Shown one piece after another: positions 19,441-26,827 of a DNA stretch of 64,000 bases. The stretch spans positions 43,527 through 107,526 of the forward strand of contig NZ_JAEMNX010000021.1 in the NCBI RefSeq assembly GCF_016463975.1, written 5' to 3'. The first letter of the stretch is position 1, and each line of letters begins with the position of its first letter. Source of the DNA: Marinomonas transparens. Its GTDB lineage: Bacteria > Pseudomonadota > Gammaproteobacteria > Pseudomonadales > Marinomonadaceae. Position numbers and translations under genes: made by a program. The notes beneath the pieces are model-generated. The model was not told the DNA's origin, did no database searches, and saw nothing but the letters and a program-made list of their open reading frames with translations.

Positions 19441-20538
19441 ATGATCCAGACGCCCTATTACCTCATTGATAAAGCCAATCTTTTAAAGAATTTAGAAAAG
19501 ATTGCTTACGTGCGCCAGCATTCTGGAGCCAAGTCATTACTGGCACTTAAATGTTTTGCTACTTGGTCTGTGTTTGACTTAATGCAAGAGTACATGGATG
19601 GAACCACGTCTTCTTCGCTATATGAGGTTAAACTTGGCAAGCGCAAGTTCCAAGGAGAAACTCACGCCTACAGTGTAGCCTATGCTGATGATGAAGTTGC
19701 CGAAGTACTCGAAAACAGCGACAAAATCATCTTTAACTCTATAAGCCAGCTCAATCGCTTTAAAAACCAAAGCGCAAACACCATTCGCGGTTTACGAGTA
19801 AACCCACAAGTCAGTACCTCTGAATTCATCATCGCCGATCCTGCTCGTCCATTTAGCCGCCTTGGCGAATGGAACCCAGAAAAGATTGAAACTGTCATCC
19901 ATGATATCTCCGGCTTTATGTTCCATAACAACTGCGAGAACAATAGCTTCGAACGGTTCGATGAAATGTTAACACTAATAGAAGAACGCTTTGGTCACCT
20001 TATCCAAAAAGTAAAATGGGTCAGTCTTGGTGGCGGTATTCATTTTACGGGCGAAGGCTATCCATTGGATCGTTTTTGCCAACGCCTAAAAGCCTTTTCA
20101 GAGACATACAATATACAGGTGTATTTAGAACCCGGCGAAGCGGCGATCACCAATAGCACCACATTGGAAGTCACAGTATTAGACACCCTCTTCAATGGCA
20201 AAAATCTAGCCATTGTCGACAGTTCCATCGAAGCTCACATGCTCGATCTACTGATTTATCGTGAAAATGCCAAAATGGCTCCTTGCGAAGGTGACCATGA
20301 ATACATGGTATGTGGTAAATCTTGTTTAGCTGGCGATATTTTTGGCGAATTCAAATTTGATAACGCACTAGACGTTGGCGACCGACTCTCTTTCCAAGAC
20401 GCGGCGGGCTATACCATGGTGAAGAAAAACTGGTTTAACGGTGTGAAAATGCCCTCCATTGCCATACGACAACTAGATGGCAATATCGAACTGGTAAGAG
20501 AGTTTGATTATCAGGATTTTGAACAGAATTTATCTTAA
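19441..20538 (+). CDS. nspC: Carboxynorspermidine/carboxyspermidine decarboxylase
   Basis: A 365-residue PLP enzyme of the alanine-racemase fold (group IV decarboxylases). It opens with TPYYLIDKANLLKNLEKI, has the PLP-lysine strand LLALKCFATW, the GGGIHFTGEGYP glycine loop and YLEPGEAAI, and ends with the active-site Cys/Asp region including GKSCLAGD. It decarboxylates carboxynorspermidine or carboxyspermidine. The dehydrogenase that makes this substrate is encoded 40 bp downstream, so the two form a polyamine operon. Which triamine is made cannot be told from sequence. Confidence 0.93.
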   Translation: MIQTPYYLIDKANLLKNLEKIAYVRQHSGAKSLLALKCFATWSVFDLMQEYMDGTTSSSLYEVKLGKRKFQGETHAYSVAYADDEVAEVLENSDKIIFNSISQLNRFKNQSANTIRGLRVNPQVSTSEFIIADPARPFSRLGEWNPEKIETVIHDISGFMFHNNCENNSFERFDEMLTLIEERFGHLIQKVKWVSLGGGIHFTGEGYPLDRFCQRLKAFSETYNIQVYLEPGEAAITNSTTLEVTVLDTLFNGKNLAIVDSSIEAHMLDLLIYRENAKMAPCEGDHEYMVCGKSCLAGDIFGEFKFDNALDVGDRLSFQDAAGYTMVKKNWFNGVKMPSIAIRQLDGNIELVREFDYQDFEQNLS

Positions 20539-20578
20539 TTAGCCGAAGGCTATTGAATTTTTTAGAGAGAACTAAACC

Positions 20579-21817
20579 ATGAAAAAAAATGTCCTAATCA
20601 TAGGCGGCGGAGGCGTGGCTAGAGTCGTAGCCCACAAATGCGCCCAACACAACGATACACTGGGCAATATCGCAATTGCTTCACGCAGCGTCGATAAATG
20701 CGACGATATTGTATCCAGTGTCCTCGAAAAAGGTAGCATGAAAGTTGAGGGTCGCATTCAAGCATTCGCCCTTAATGCTCTTGATATACCGGCTACTATT
20801 AAACTGATTCAAGAAACAGAATCACAAATCGTGATTAACGTTGGCTCGGCATTCGTTAACATGTCTGTCCTAGAAGCCTGCATGGAAACGGGTGCCGCTT
20901 ACCTAGACACCGCCATTCATGAAGACCCCGCTAAAATTTGCGAAAACCCACCTTGGTACGCTAACTACGAATGGAAACGCCGTGACGCCTGCAAAGAAAA
21001 AGGCATCACCGCTATTTTGGGTGTCGGCTTTGATCCGGGTGTGGTCAATGCTTATGCTGCATTGGCTTACAACGACCACCTAGATTCTGTTGACTCTATC
21101 GACATTATCGACGTAAACGCGGGTAGCCATGGCAAATATTTCGCCACTAACTTCGATCCAGAGATCAACTTCCGTGAATTTACCGGTCGCGTCTACTCTT
21201 GGCAAAACAGCGCATGGCAAACCAACAAAATGTTTGAAATAAGCCGTACTGACGACCTGCCAGTTGTCGGCTCTCAAACCACCTACATGACAGGCCATGA
21301 TGAAGTTCACTCACTGTCACAAAACCTAGACGTGCCAAACGTACGCTTTTGGATGGGCTTTGGTGAGCACTATATCAACGTGTTCACTGTCTTGAAAAAC
21401 TTAGGTCTACTGTCGGAGCAACCTGTCACCACCGCAGAAGGCTTAGAAGTCGTACCGTTAAAAGTCGTCAAAGCAGTGCTTCCAGACCCTTCTTCCTTGG
21501 CCCCTGAATACACAGGTAAAACCTGCATTGGCGATGTGGTCAAAGGCAAAAAAGACGGCAAAGACAAAGAAGTGTTCATCTACAACGTGGCCGACCACAA
21601 AGAAGCGTATAACGAAGTGGGCAGCCAAGGTATTTCTTACACGGCAGGCGTACCACCCGTTGCCGCAGCCATCCTTGTGGCCAATGGCATATGGGACGCA
21701 AAAGAAATGCGCAATGTCGAACAACTCGACCCGAAACCTTTCCTAGGTTTGCTAAACGACATGGGCCTACCAACTCGCATTAAAGACGAAGACGGCGACC
21801 GCCCTTTCACTCTTTAA
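20579..21817 (+). CDS. Carboxynorspermidine/carboxyspermidine synthase (saccharopine dehydrogenase-like)
   Basis: A 412-residue NADPH-dependent reductase. The Rossmann motif is LIIGGGGVARVVAHK, and GFDPGVVNAYAALAYNDH is typical of the carboxynorspermidine dehydrogenase branch of saccharopine dehydrogenase-like proteins. It condenses aspartate beta-semialdehyde with a diamine and reduces the imine to the carboxy-triamine used by NspC. In Vibrio the adjacent gene encodes a fused diaminobutyrate aminotransferase/decarboxylase; it is absent here. Without it nearby, putrescine (giving spermidine) or 1,3-diaminopropane are both possible substrates. Confidence 0.92.
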   Translation: MKKNVLIIGGGGVARVVAHKCAQHNDTLGNIAIASRSVDKCDDIVSSVLEKGSMKVEGRIQAFALNALDIPATIKLIQETESQIVINVGSAFVNMSVLEACMETGAAYLDTAIHEDPAKICENPPWYANYEWKRRDACKEKGITAILGVGFDPGVVNAYAALAYNDHLDSVDSIDIIDVNAGSHGKYFATNFDPEINFREFTGRVYSWQNSAWQTNKMFEISRTDDLPVVGSQTTYMTGHDEVHSLSQNLDVPNVRFWMGFGEHYINVFTVLKNLGLLSEQPVTTAEGLEVVPLKVVKAVLPDPSSLAPEYTGKTCIGDVVKGKKDGKDKEVFIYNVADHKEAYNEVGSQGISYTAGVPPVAAAILVANGIWDAKEMRNVEQLDPKPFLGLLNDMGLPTRIKDEDGDRPFTL

Positions 21818-21836
21818 TTCCTCCAATATGTTACCC

Positions 21837-21873
21837 ATAACCCTGCTTTGTTAGATTAGAGCAGGGTTATTTA
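21837..21873 (+). terminator. Terminator of the nspC operon
   Basis: An 11-bp stem ATAACCCTGCT / AGCAGGGTTAT with a 12-nt loop is followed by TTATT. It lies 20 bp after the dehydrogenase stop. Confidence 0.75.
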
Positions 21874-22096
21874 TTAAAAGCATTAAGCGCTTTTTCTTGG
21901 TTAAATAAAGCCAACAATAATTGTTTGAAAAATAAACGATTTAGCCGCATTTTGTTCATCAGCATTATGGTAGACTGCGCGCATTACGGAACCTGCACAT
22001 CAGCACGATGCTGACCACCTCTCAAAATAAGCCAACAATCGCCTATTGTAAGAGACCAGCTCTCCGTCCATCCACTTATTTTAGAGAGCAATAACT

Positions 22097-22867
22097 ATGC
22101 AAAACCTTACTCAAGACGGGCAACAACTCGTCAATAGTCTCAGCGCTAAATACAACCTCAGTTACGATGCCGTCATGCATATGCTAATTTCTGTCAATAA
22201 CGGATCTGGCAGCATGGCACAGTTTAATTGCTCGGAGCTGGGCGGTTCAGGTCAATGGATGCGCGGTGGCATGACCATGGTGGGTGATATGTTTAACCAT
22301 GGTTTAAAAATGACGGTAGATAACTTGTGTAATGATCTTGCTCATGGTCTTGCCAGCCTACAAGTCTTTATTCCTATTCCTGCTGGAACACCTGGAAGCA
22401 GTCAATGGTGGCCAAGCGACTTAGGCCAACCCTTTAGCAGTGGCGCACAAAACAACACCCGCTATGCTGTGTTTCCAAATCGTTTAGCCGTTGAGTTTAA
22501 TAATCAAGTCACGGTATATGATACCTTAGACAACAATATAGGTGGAGTAAGTCAGCAACAAGGTAATAACGACTCTCTTACCTTTAGTAGCCAATATGGC
22601 ACGATTGCCGTGCACAGCTTACCTATAATTTCAGGGGCAGGTATTGCATCAACACCACAGAATAATTTTGCTGAACCAACGCAAAACACAATACAAAATA
22701 GCCTTCAAGACAATGATGTCCCCCAAGTAAACACTGGCATTCCTAGCCTATTGTCCGTCGATGAGACCTTGCAGATAATAGAAAAGCTAGCCAAACTCAA
22801 GGATGCGGGTGCTATTTCTGAAAGTGAATACGACTCGAAAAAAACAGAATTGCTTAATCGCATTTAA
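22097..22867 (+). CDS. Unknown protein with C-terminal SHOCT domain
   Basis: A 256-residue protein I do not recognise beyond its last 35 residues, which form a SHOCT (short C-terminal) domain: LQIIEKLAKLKDAGAISESE followed by YDSKKTELLNRI. The N-terminal 90 residues look globular (YNLSYDAVMHMLISVNNG, then a Gly/Met-rich GQWMRGGMTMVGDMFNHGL, reminiscent of a small GxxxG-containing amphipathic region). Residues about 95-215 are rich in Ser, Asn, Gln and Gly and low in charge. There is no signal peptide or clear TM helix. SHOCT domains are thought to mediate oligomerisation. AGAGAG upstream of the ATG supports the start. It is monocistronic. Confidence 0.75.
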   Translation: MQNLTQDGQQLVNSLSAKYNLSYDAVMHMLISVNNGSGSMAQFNCSELGGSGQWMRGGMTMVGDMFNHGLKMTVDNLCNDLAHGLASLQVFIPIPAGTPGSSQWWPSDLGQPFSSGAQNNTRYAVFPNRLAVEFNNQVTVYDTLDNNIGGVSQQQGNNDSLTFSSQYGTIAVHSLPIISGAGIASTPQNNFAEPTQNTIQNSLQDNDVPQVNTGIPSLLSVDETLQIIEKLAKLKDAGAISESEYDSKKTELLNRI

Positions 22868-22883
22868 CTTTATAATGAGCAAA

Positions 22884-22911
22884 AGGAGTAGAAGAGGCCT
22901 CTTCCACTCCT
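22884..22911. terminator. Long inverted repeat between SHOCT and EAL genes
   Basis: AGGAGTAGAAGAGG pairs with CCTCTTCCACTCCT with one mismatch and no unpaired loop at DNA level. It lies between two convergent stops. The minus strand has CCTTTTGC after it, the plus strand no T-run, so it probably ends the minus-strand gene or simply blocks read-through. Confidence 0.6.
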
Positions 22912-22922
22912 CTCCGGAAATA

Positions 22923-24971
22923 TTACAAACCTTCTTCCGAAATTCTTTTTCCTAGCGGGATAATTTCTGCTAATGGTACCGGTTTAGAAATATAATATCC
23001 CTGGAACAAACTACAGCCTTTCTTCAATAAAGACTGATACACCTCTATATTTTCAACACCTTCTGCCACTACTTTATATTTATATGCAGAAGCAATTGAG
23101 AGAAGGGAGTTAATAATGGCATCGTAGCCTGCCTTTCCTATTTCATTAACAAAACTTCGATCTATTTTAATTTCATCAACTGGGAAATGCACCAGCTGTT
23201 GAAAAGACGTATAGCCTGTACCAAAATCATCCAAAGAAACTTTACAGCCTATCGCCCTAATTTTTTCAATCGTCTTAATAGAAACTGGGTCAATATCTAA
23301 TAAGAAAGTTTCAGTCACTTCAATACATAAGCGCTCTGCTGACACGCCACTGTTATTAACCAGCCGTTCAAAATGACTAACAAAGGAAGTATCCAGTAAT
23401 TCTTTTGAAGAAATATTAACAGACAATTCAAAATCTTCATCAAACCCTGCCATAGAAAAGTCTTTTAGCGCTTTTTCAATCACCATTAAATCTATATCAC
23501 GAATAAGGCCTGTTTCTTCCGCAATAGAAATATAAACCTCAGGCGAAAGGGCATTCAAATCTGGAAAAGTACAGCGTAATAATGCTTCTACCCCGACTAT
23601 TTTATTCGCTGAAGAGTCAAAAATAGGCATATAAAGTAAATTAAAGGCATCTTTCTCCAAAGCCAATTTTATCCGACTTTCTATATGTACTTTATTTTCC
23701 GCTATACGACCAACTTCACTACTGTAAATTTGTAGATTCATATTTTCATGTAAAATCGCTTGTATCGACAGCGCTGCACGTTCAAGTACTTCCTTCCTAT
23801 TCCTAGGCAATTTTTTTTCCGAACTAACCCCTACCTTAATATCTAAGCACAGGTCTCCTAGTTCAGGAACCGTAATAGGCGACAAGAAAACCTCTAGAAA
23901 AGCCGCTTCATTATCATTTGAAAAACGCTCTCCCTTCTTAATAAATACCAGCTCATCATTGGCTAACCGGGAGCCTAAAAAAAATTTTGAGGAAAAGATA
24001 AGTTGGCTTCTCTTTACTACTTCTTGAAGTAAGTCATGTGCAATACCAAGCCCAAAATGCTGGACCAAGTTATGCCAATTAGTAATACGAATACGATATA
24101 CAGTCGCATTTTTCCCTACTAAATCAGCATAGTGAATTTTAAAACCAAAAGTATTTAATAATGAGCAGTATGGATCATTAAGCGCTTGTTTTTTGAACTT
24201 GTTATAAGCGAGAAATTGTGAGTATAAGAAGCGAAAAAGCATACCGCCTGCGATTAATAACCAAAACAAAGAAAGCGTTTTATAAAATTCAGCCTCTTTT
24301 ACCATTTTACCAAACAGCATGAGTTGAGAGACATCTATGCTGTATATTCCAGATGCTTTTAATGGTATTTCATTAACAAAAAATTCGATATTCACAACAG
24401 ACTTCACATTAACATCTGAGAGTTCGAAAGGAACATTATTCTCATCTTCCCACCAGGTTTCTACCCTAAACCGGGATAGAGGAATAATAAGATCACCATT
24501 ACCCTGTACTCTAACAGCATGATATTTGTGCTTGTCTGATTGAATAGACTTGATAGATTTAACTATCTCAGGGTCAATCAAGCTTTTAATAACAACTCGA
24601 GTTCTTTGATTATAATTAGGAAGGGTAGACTTGGTTATTACATGTGTATGAAGTTCACTGAAACTTTCTAAAGAAACACCAAGTGCTTTATCTGAAGTAA
24701 CCCTAAATGTAAGACCACATATGTCTCTATTTTTACTCAATCTAGCATCACAATGTACTGAAAATGTGCCCTTCGTCTTATCAAGCTTAAGCTCCCCTCC
24801 CAAAGCATGGACGAGTAAATTACCATCGCGAGCCATGGAAATGATGTCTAACTCTTTACAATTAAACCTAGATGTTTGAAAGGCAAAAGCAAGTAAACTT
24901 AAAAGGACCGAAATTGCAATAAAAACATTATACGTTTTTGCTAATTTTGAAAGCGCTTTTAAGCTATTCAT
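22923..24971 (-). CDS. Membrane c-di-GMP phosphodiesterase with degenerate GGDEF and EAL domains
   Basis: A 682-residue protein. TM1 lies at about residues 15-32, a periplasmic sensor of about 190 residues follows, and TM2 is LFWLLIAGGMLFRFLYSQF. The GGDEF domain is degenerate: LANDELVF stands where GGDEF should be, so no cyclase activity is expected. The EAL domain is intact in its visible motifs: GVEALLRC, the metal-binding Asn in LSVNISS, CIEVTET, SLDDFGTGYTS, IKIDRSFV and VVAEGVEN. It should therefore hydrolyse c-di-GMP. The periplasmic part has no family I can name. Genes around it give no clue to its pathway. Confidence 0.92.
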   Translation of the reverse strand: MNSLKALSKLAKTYNVFIAISVLLSLLAFAFQTSRFNCKELDIISMARDGNLLVHALGGELKLDKTKGTFSVHCDARLSKNRDICGLTFRVTSDKALGVSLESFSELHTHVITKSTLPNYNQRTRVVIKSLIDPEIVKSIKSIQSDKHKYHAVRVQGNGDLIIPLSRFRVETWWEDENNVPFELSDVNVKSVVNIEFFVNEIPLKASGIYSIDVSQLMLFGKMVKEAEFYKTLSLFWLLIAGGMLFRFLYSQFLAYNKFKKQALNDPYCSLLNTFGFKIHYADLVGKNATVYRIRITNWHNLVQHFGLGIAHDLLQEVVKRSQLIFSSKFFLGSRLANDELVFIKKGERFSNDNEAAFLEVFLSPITVPELGDLCLDIKVGVSSEKKLPRNRKEVLERAALSIQAILHENMNLQIYSSEVGRIAENKVHIESRIKLALEKDAFNLLYMPIFDSSANKIVGVEALLRCTFPDLNALSPEVYISIAEETGLIRDIDLMVIEKALKDFSMAGFDEDFELSVNISSKELLDTSFVSHFERLVNNSGVSAERLCIEVTETFLLDIDPVSIKTIEKIRAIGCKVSLDDFGTGYTSFQQLVHFPVDEIKIDRSFVNEIGKAGYDAIINSLLSIASAYKYKVVAEGVENIEVYQSLLKKGCSLFQGYYISKPVPLAEIIPLGKRISEEGL

Positions 24972-25065
24972 AAAAAGGGATACACCTAAGCTATTATAGA
25001 TTTCACATCAATTCCCCCCAAAAAATGCAGTTTATCCTAGCTTTGGGCAGCTCTTAAAAAAGTAC

Positions 25066-25116
25066 AGACTGCATAGAAAATTAGCGAGCGGAGTAAACTA
25101 ATTCTCTATGCAGTCT
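25066..25116. repeat. 19-bp inverted repeat hairpin beside IS remnant
   Basis: AGACTGCATAGAAAATTAG pairs with CTAATTCTCTATGCAGTCT with a single mismatch, around a 13-nt loop. Read on the minus strand it is followed within a few bases by T6, so it could act as a terminator. It may instead be a terminal relic of the adjacent element. Confidence 0.7.
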
Positions 25117-25160
25117 ATAAAGTTTCTTTTTACTTCTCAAGTCATCTTTGAAATGGTCCA

Positions 25161-25464
25161 TTAGAATGAAGGTTTCATTGCGCCCGACATTAAGAAAGCA
25201 GTAGCTTTTTAGAATTTCTTTCTGCCGTTCTATTCATTTAATTTTAGCGTCTAATTCTTGGTTTTTTTACTGTTCTGGAGTTAAAGCTTTACTATCAAAG
25301 GAAATGTCACCTTGGCGTTCCTGCTTCAGTTGAGTAATCCAGTGTAGGAATACTGTTTCAGCAATGCCAACAGAGTGGCAATCCTCACTGATGTTATAGC
25401 TCTGATCAAGTACCAAACAGGCAGACTCTATTTAAAATTCAGAACTAAAGTTTCTTCTGTTCAT
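25161..25464 (-). pseudogene. Decayed IS3-family OrfA (transposase HTH protein) remnant
   Basis: Translating the minus strand from an ATG gives MNRRNFSSEF, a stop, then IESACLVLDQSYNI, QLKQERQGDI, KALTPEQ, a stop, KNQELDAKIK, a stop, and IERQKEILK. A one-base frameshift then leads into KATAFLMS. This is the usual OrfA order of IS3-family elements (RRNFSxEF...LVxDQ...QLKQER...ALTPEQ...LKAKIKRLEREKEILKKATALLM). Three nonsense codons and one frameshift make it non-functional. No OrfB is recognisable beside it. The region 24972-25531 otherwise holds only the hairpin described separately. Confidence 0.85.
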
Positions 25465-25531
25465 AATCTATTTACCCTATCAATGGGTAGATTTTAACAC
25501 CTATCGATTGGTACAGATTTATTAAACCACT

Positions 25532-26728
25532 TCAGTGGGCCAATGCGGTTTTCGTACAATCCCCATCGATACGATGTTTTTCTTCTTCAAGAATTTCTTC
25601 GGTAAATTGCCCCATGAAACAACAACATACCCCTTCACCTATCATGGTTCTCGGCCCCATTGGGTGGCCTATGTGTTTGTACACACCATGACTGTGCCCA
25701 TGGCTATGGGAGTGAGAATGGTCGTGGCTATGATCATCATGGGAATGGCTATGAGAATGATCGTGGCTATGGGAATGCCCATGGCTATGATCATCATGGG
25801 AGTGACTATGATCAGACTCAGACAAACCTTGTGTATCATCCTGCGGATCAACAAATTCAGCATGATGATGGTGAACATCCACCTCCCCAGCGGCAAGACG
25901 ACGTTTAAAGGAGTTCATTAGTGTTTCTTCACCCGTTTGCAATTCCCCCTGCATGATCTCTTCCACACGGTTTTGAAACGCATCAATCACTCGTGGGTGG
26001 TCACTTAAATAAGGCGTTTGGATAAACTCAATCTCAGGGTTCGCCTGTGCGACTTTATCCACATAGCCTTGAATACGCTTAATGAGTCGGCCTGTGAACA
26101 AGAAATAAGGCGCCACCACAATACGCTTGTAACCCAGCTTCATGAGGTTCTCTAAGCCCACACCAACGGATGGATAAGTCACACCAGAGTACACAGTATC
26201 AGACCAACCAAAGCCCATATTTTCACTCACAATGCGGGTTAGTTTGGCCGCTTCAGCATTGGCAGAGGTATCCGATGTACCACGGCCCACCACCACCAAT
26301 AAGGTGTCATAAAGGTTTTCTGGTGGGTTAACAGGGTCCAGCCCAAGAGACTCATAAATACGCGCTTGGAAAGCTTCAATCATGTCGTCTTGCAAACCTA
26401 ATTCACGACCATAAGTAACATGAAGACCTTGGTTCTTTTCTTCATACGTCGTCAATACAGAAGGAATATCGTTCTTGGCATGAGTCGCTGCAAAAAGCAT
26501 CCCCGGCACCGCATAAATTTCTTCCACCCCTTGGGCCAACAAACTGTTTAATCCCATATGAATATTCGGAGCCGAAAATTCCAAAAAGCCATATTCCACA
26601 GGCAAATCTGGAAAGCGTTCTTTTAATCCTTTTGCCACTAAGCCAAATTCACGTTCTGCATCTTTATCACGGCTACCGTGGCCACAAATCATAATGCCCT
26701 GTTTTTTGACTGGTCTTGTATCACTCAT
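25532..26728 (-). CDS. cbiX: Long-form sirohydrochlorin cobaltochelatase CbiX with His-rich tail
   Basis: A 398-residue protein from the ATG preceded by AAGAGAGA. Two tandem CbiX domains are visible. The first has IMICGHGSRDKDAE, with the metal-ligand His, and GMLFAATHAKND. The second has VVVGRGTSDTSAN and VAPYFLFTGRL. A linker of roughly 60 residues is almost wholly His, Ser and Asp, and is followed by GEGVCCCFMGQF. The long CbiX of Bacillus also has a His-rich stretch and a cysteine Fe-S motif; the CCC here may be the equivalent. It inserts cobalt into a tetrapyrrole early in the cobalamin pathway. It is last in the cob operon, 99 bp after cobN. Confidence 0.88.
   Translation of the reverse strand: MSDTRPVKKQGIMICGHGSRDKDAEREFGLVAKGLKERFPDLPVEYGFLEFSAPNIHMGLNSLLAQGVEEIYAVPGMLFAATHAKNDIPSVLTTYEEKNQGLHVTYGRELGLQDDMIEAFQARIYESLGLDPVNPPENLYDTLLVVVGRGTSDTSANAEAAKLTRIVSENMGFGWSDTVYSGVTYPSVGVGLENLMKLGYKRIVVAPYFLFTGRLIKRIQGYVDKVAQANPEIEFIQTPYLSDHPRVIDAFQNRVEEIMQGELQTGEETLMNSFKRRLAAGEVDVHHHHAEFVDPQDDTQGLSESDHSHSHDDHSHGHSHSHDHSHSHSHDDHSHDHSHSHSHGHSHGVYKHIGHPMGPRTMIGEGVCCCFMGQFTEEILEEEKHRIDGDCTKTALAH
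25690..25830. repeat. Low-complexity coding repeat (His/Ser/Asp codons) in cbiX
   Basis: Imperfect repeats of units such as CATGGCTATGGGAATG and GATCATCATGGGA encode the alternating His-Ser/His-Asp tract. Such repeats are prone to length change by slippage, so the tract probably varies between strains. Confidence 0.75.
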
Positions 26729-26827
26729 TGTTTCTCTCTTCTTATCGACTCTGATCGTCATCCGTCATGTATGGTAATCTCAGCAAACTTCTGCCCAAGT
26801 TTTCTGTATTGAATTCTTCATGGTAGA

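Noticed and set aside
22011..22030. Short palindrome upstream of the SHOCT gene considered as an operator
   Set aside because: Only a 5-bp stem, too short to claim as a site without comparison.
25690..25830. Repeat array suggestive of CRISPR at first glance
   Set aside because: Units are short, imperfect and in frame inside cbiX; no spacers.
25535..25921. Open frames on the plus strand across the 3' end of cbiX, rich in Met and Gly
   Set aside because: They are the reverse reading of the His/Asp/Ser repeat tract of cbiX and have no independent start signal or family match.
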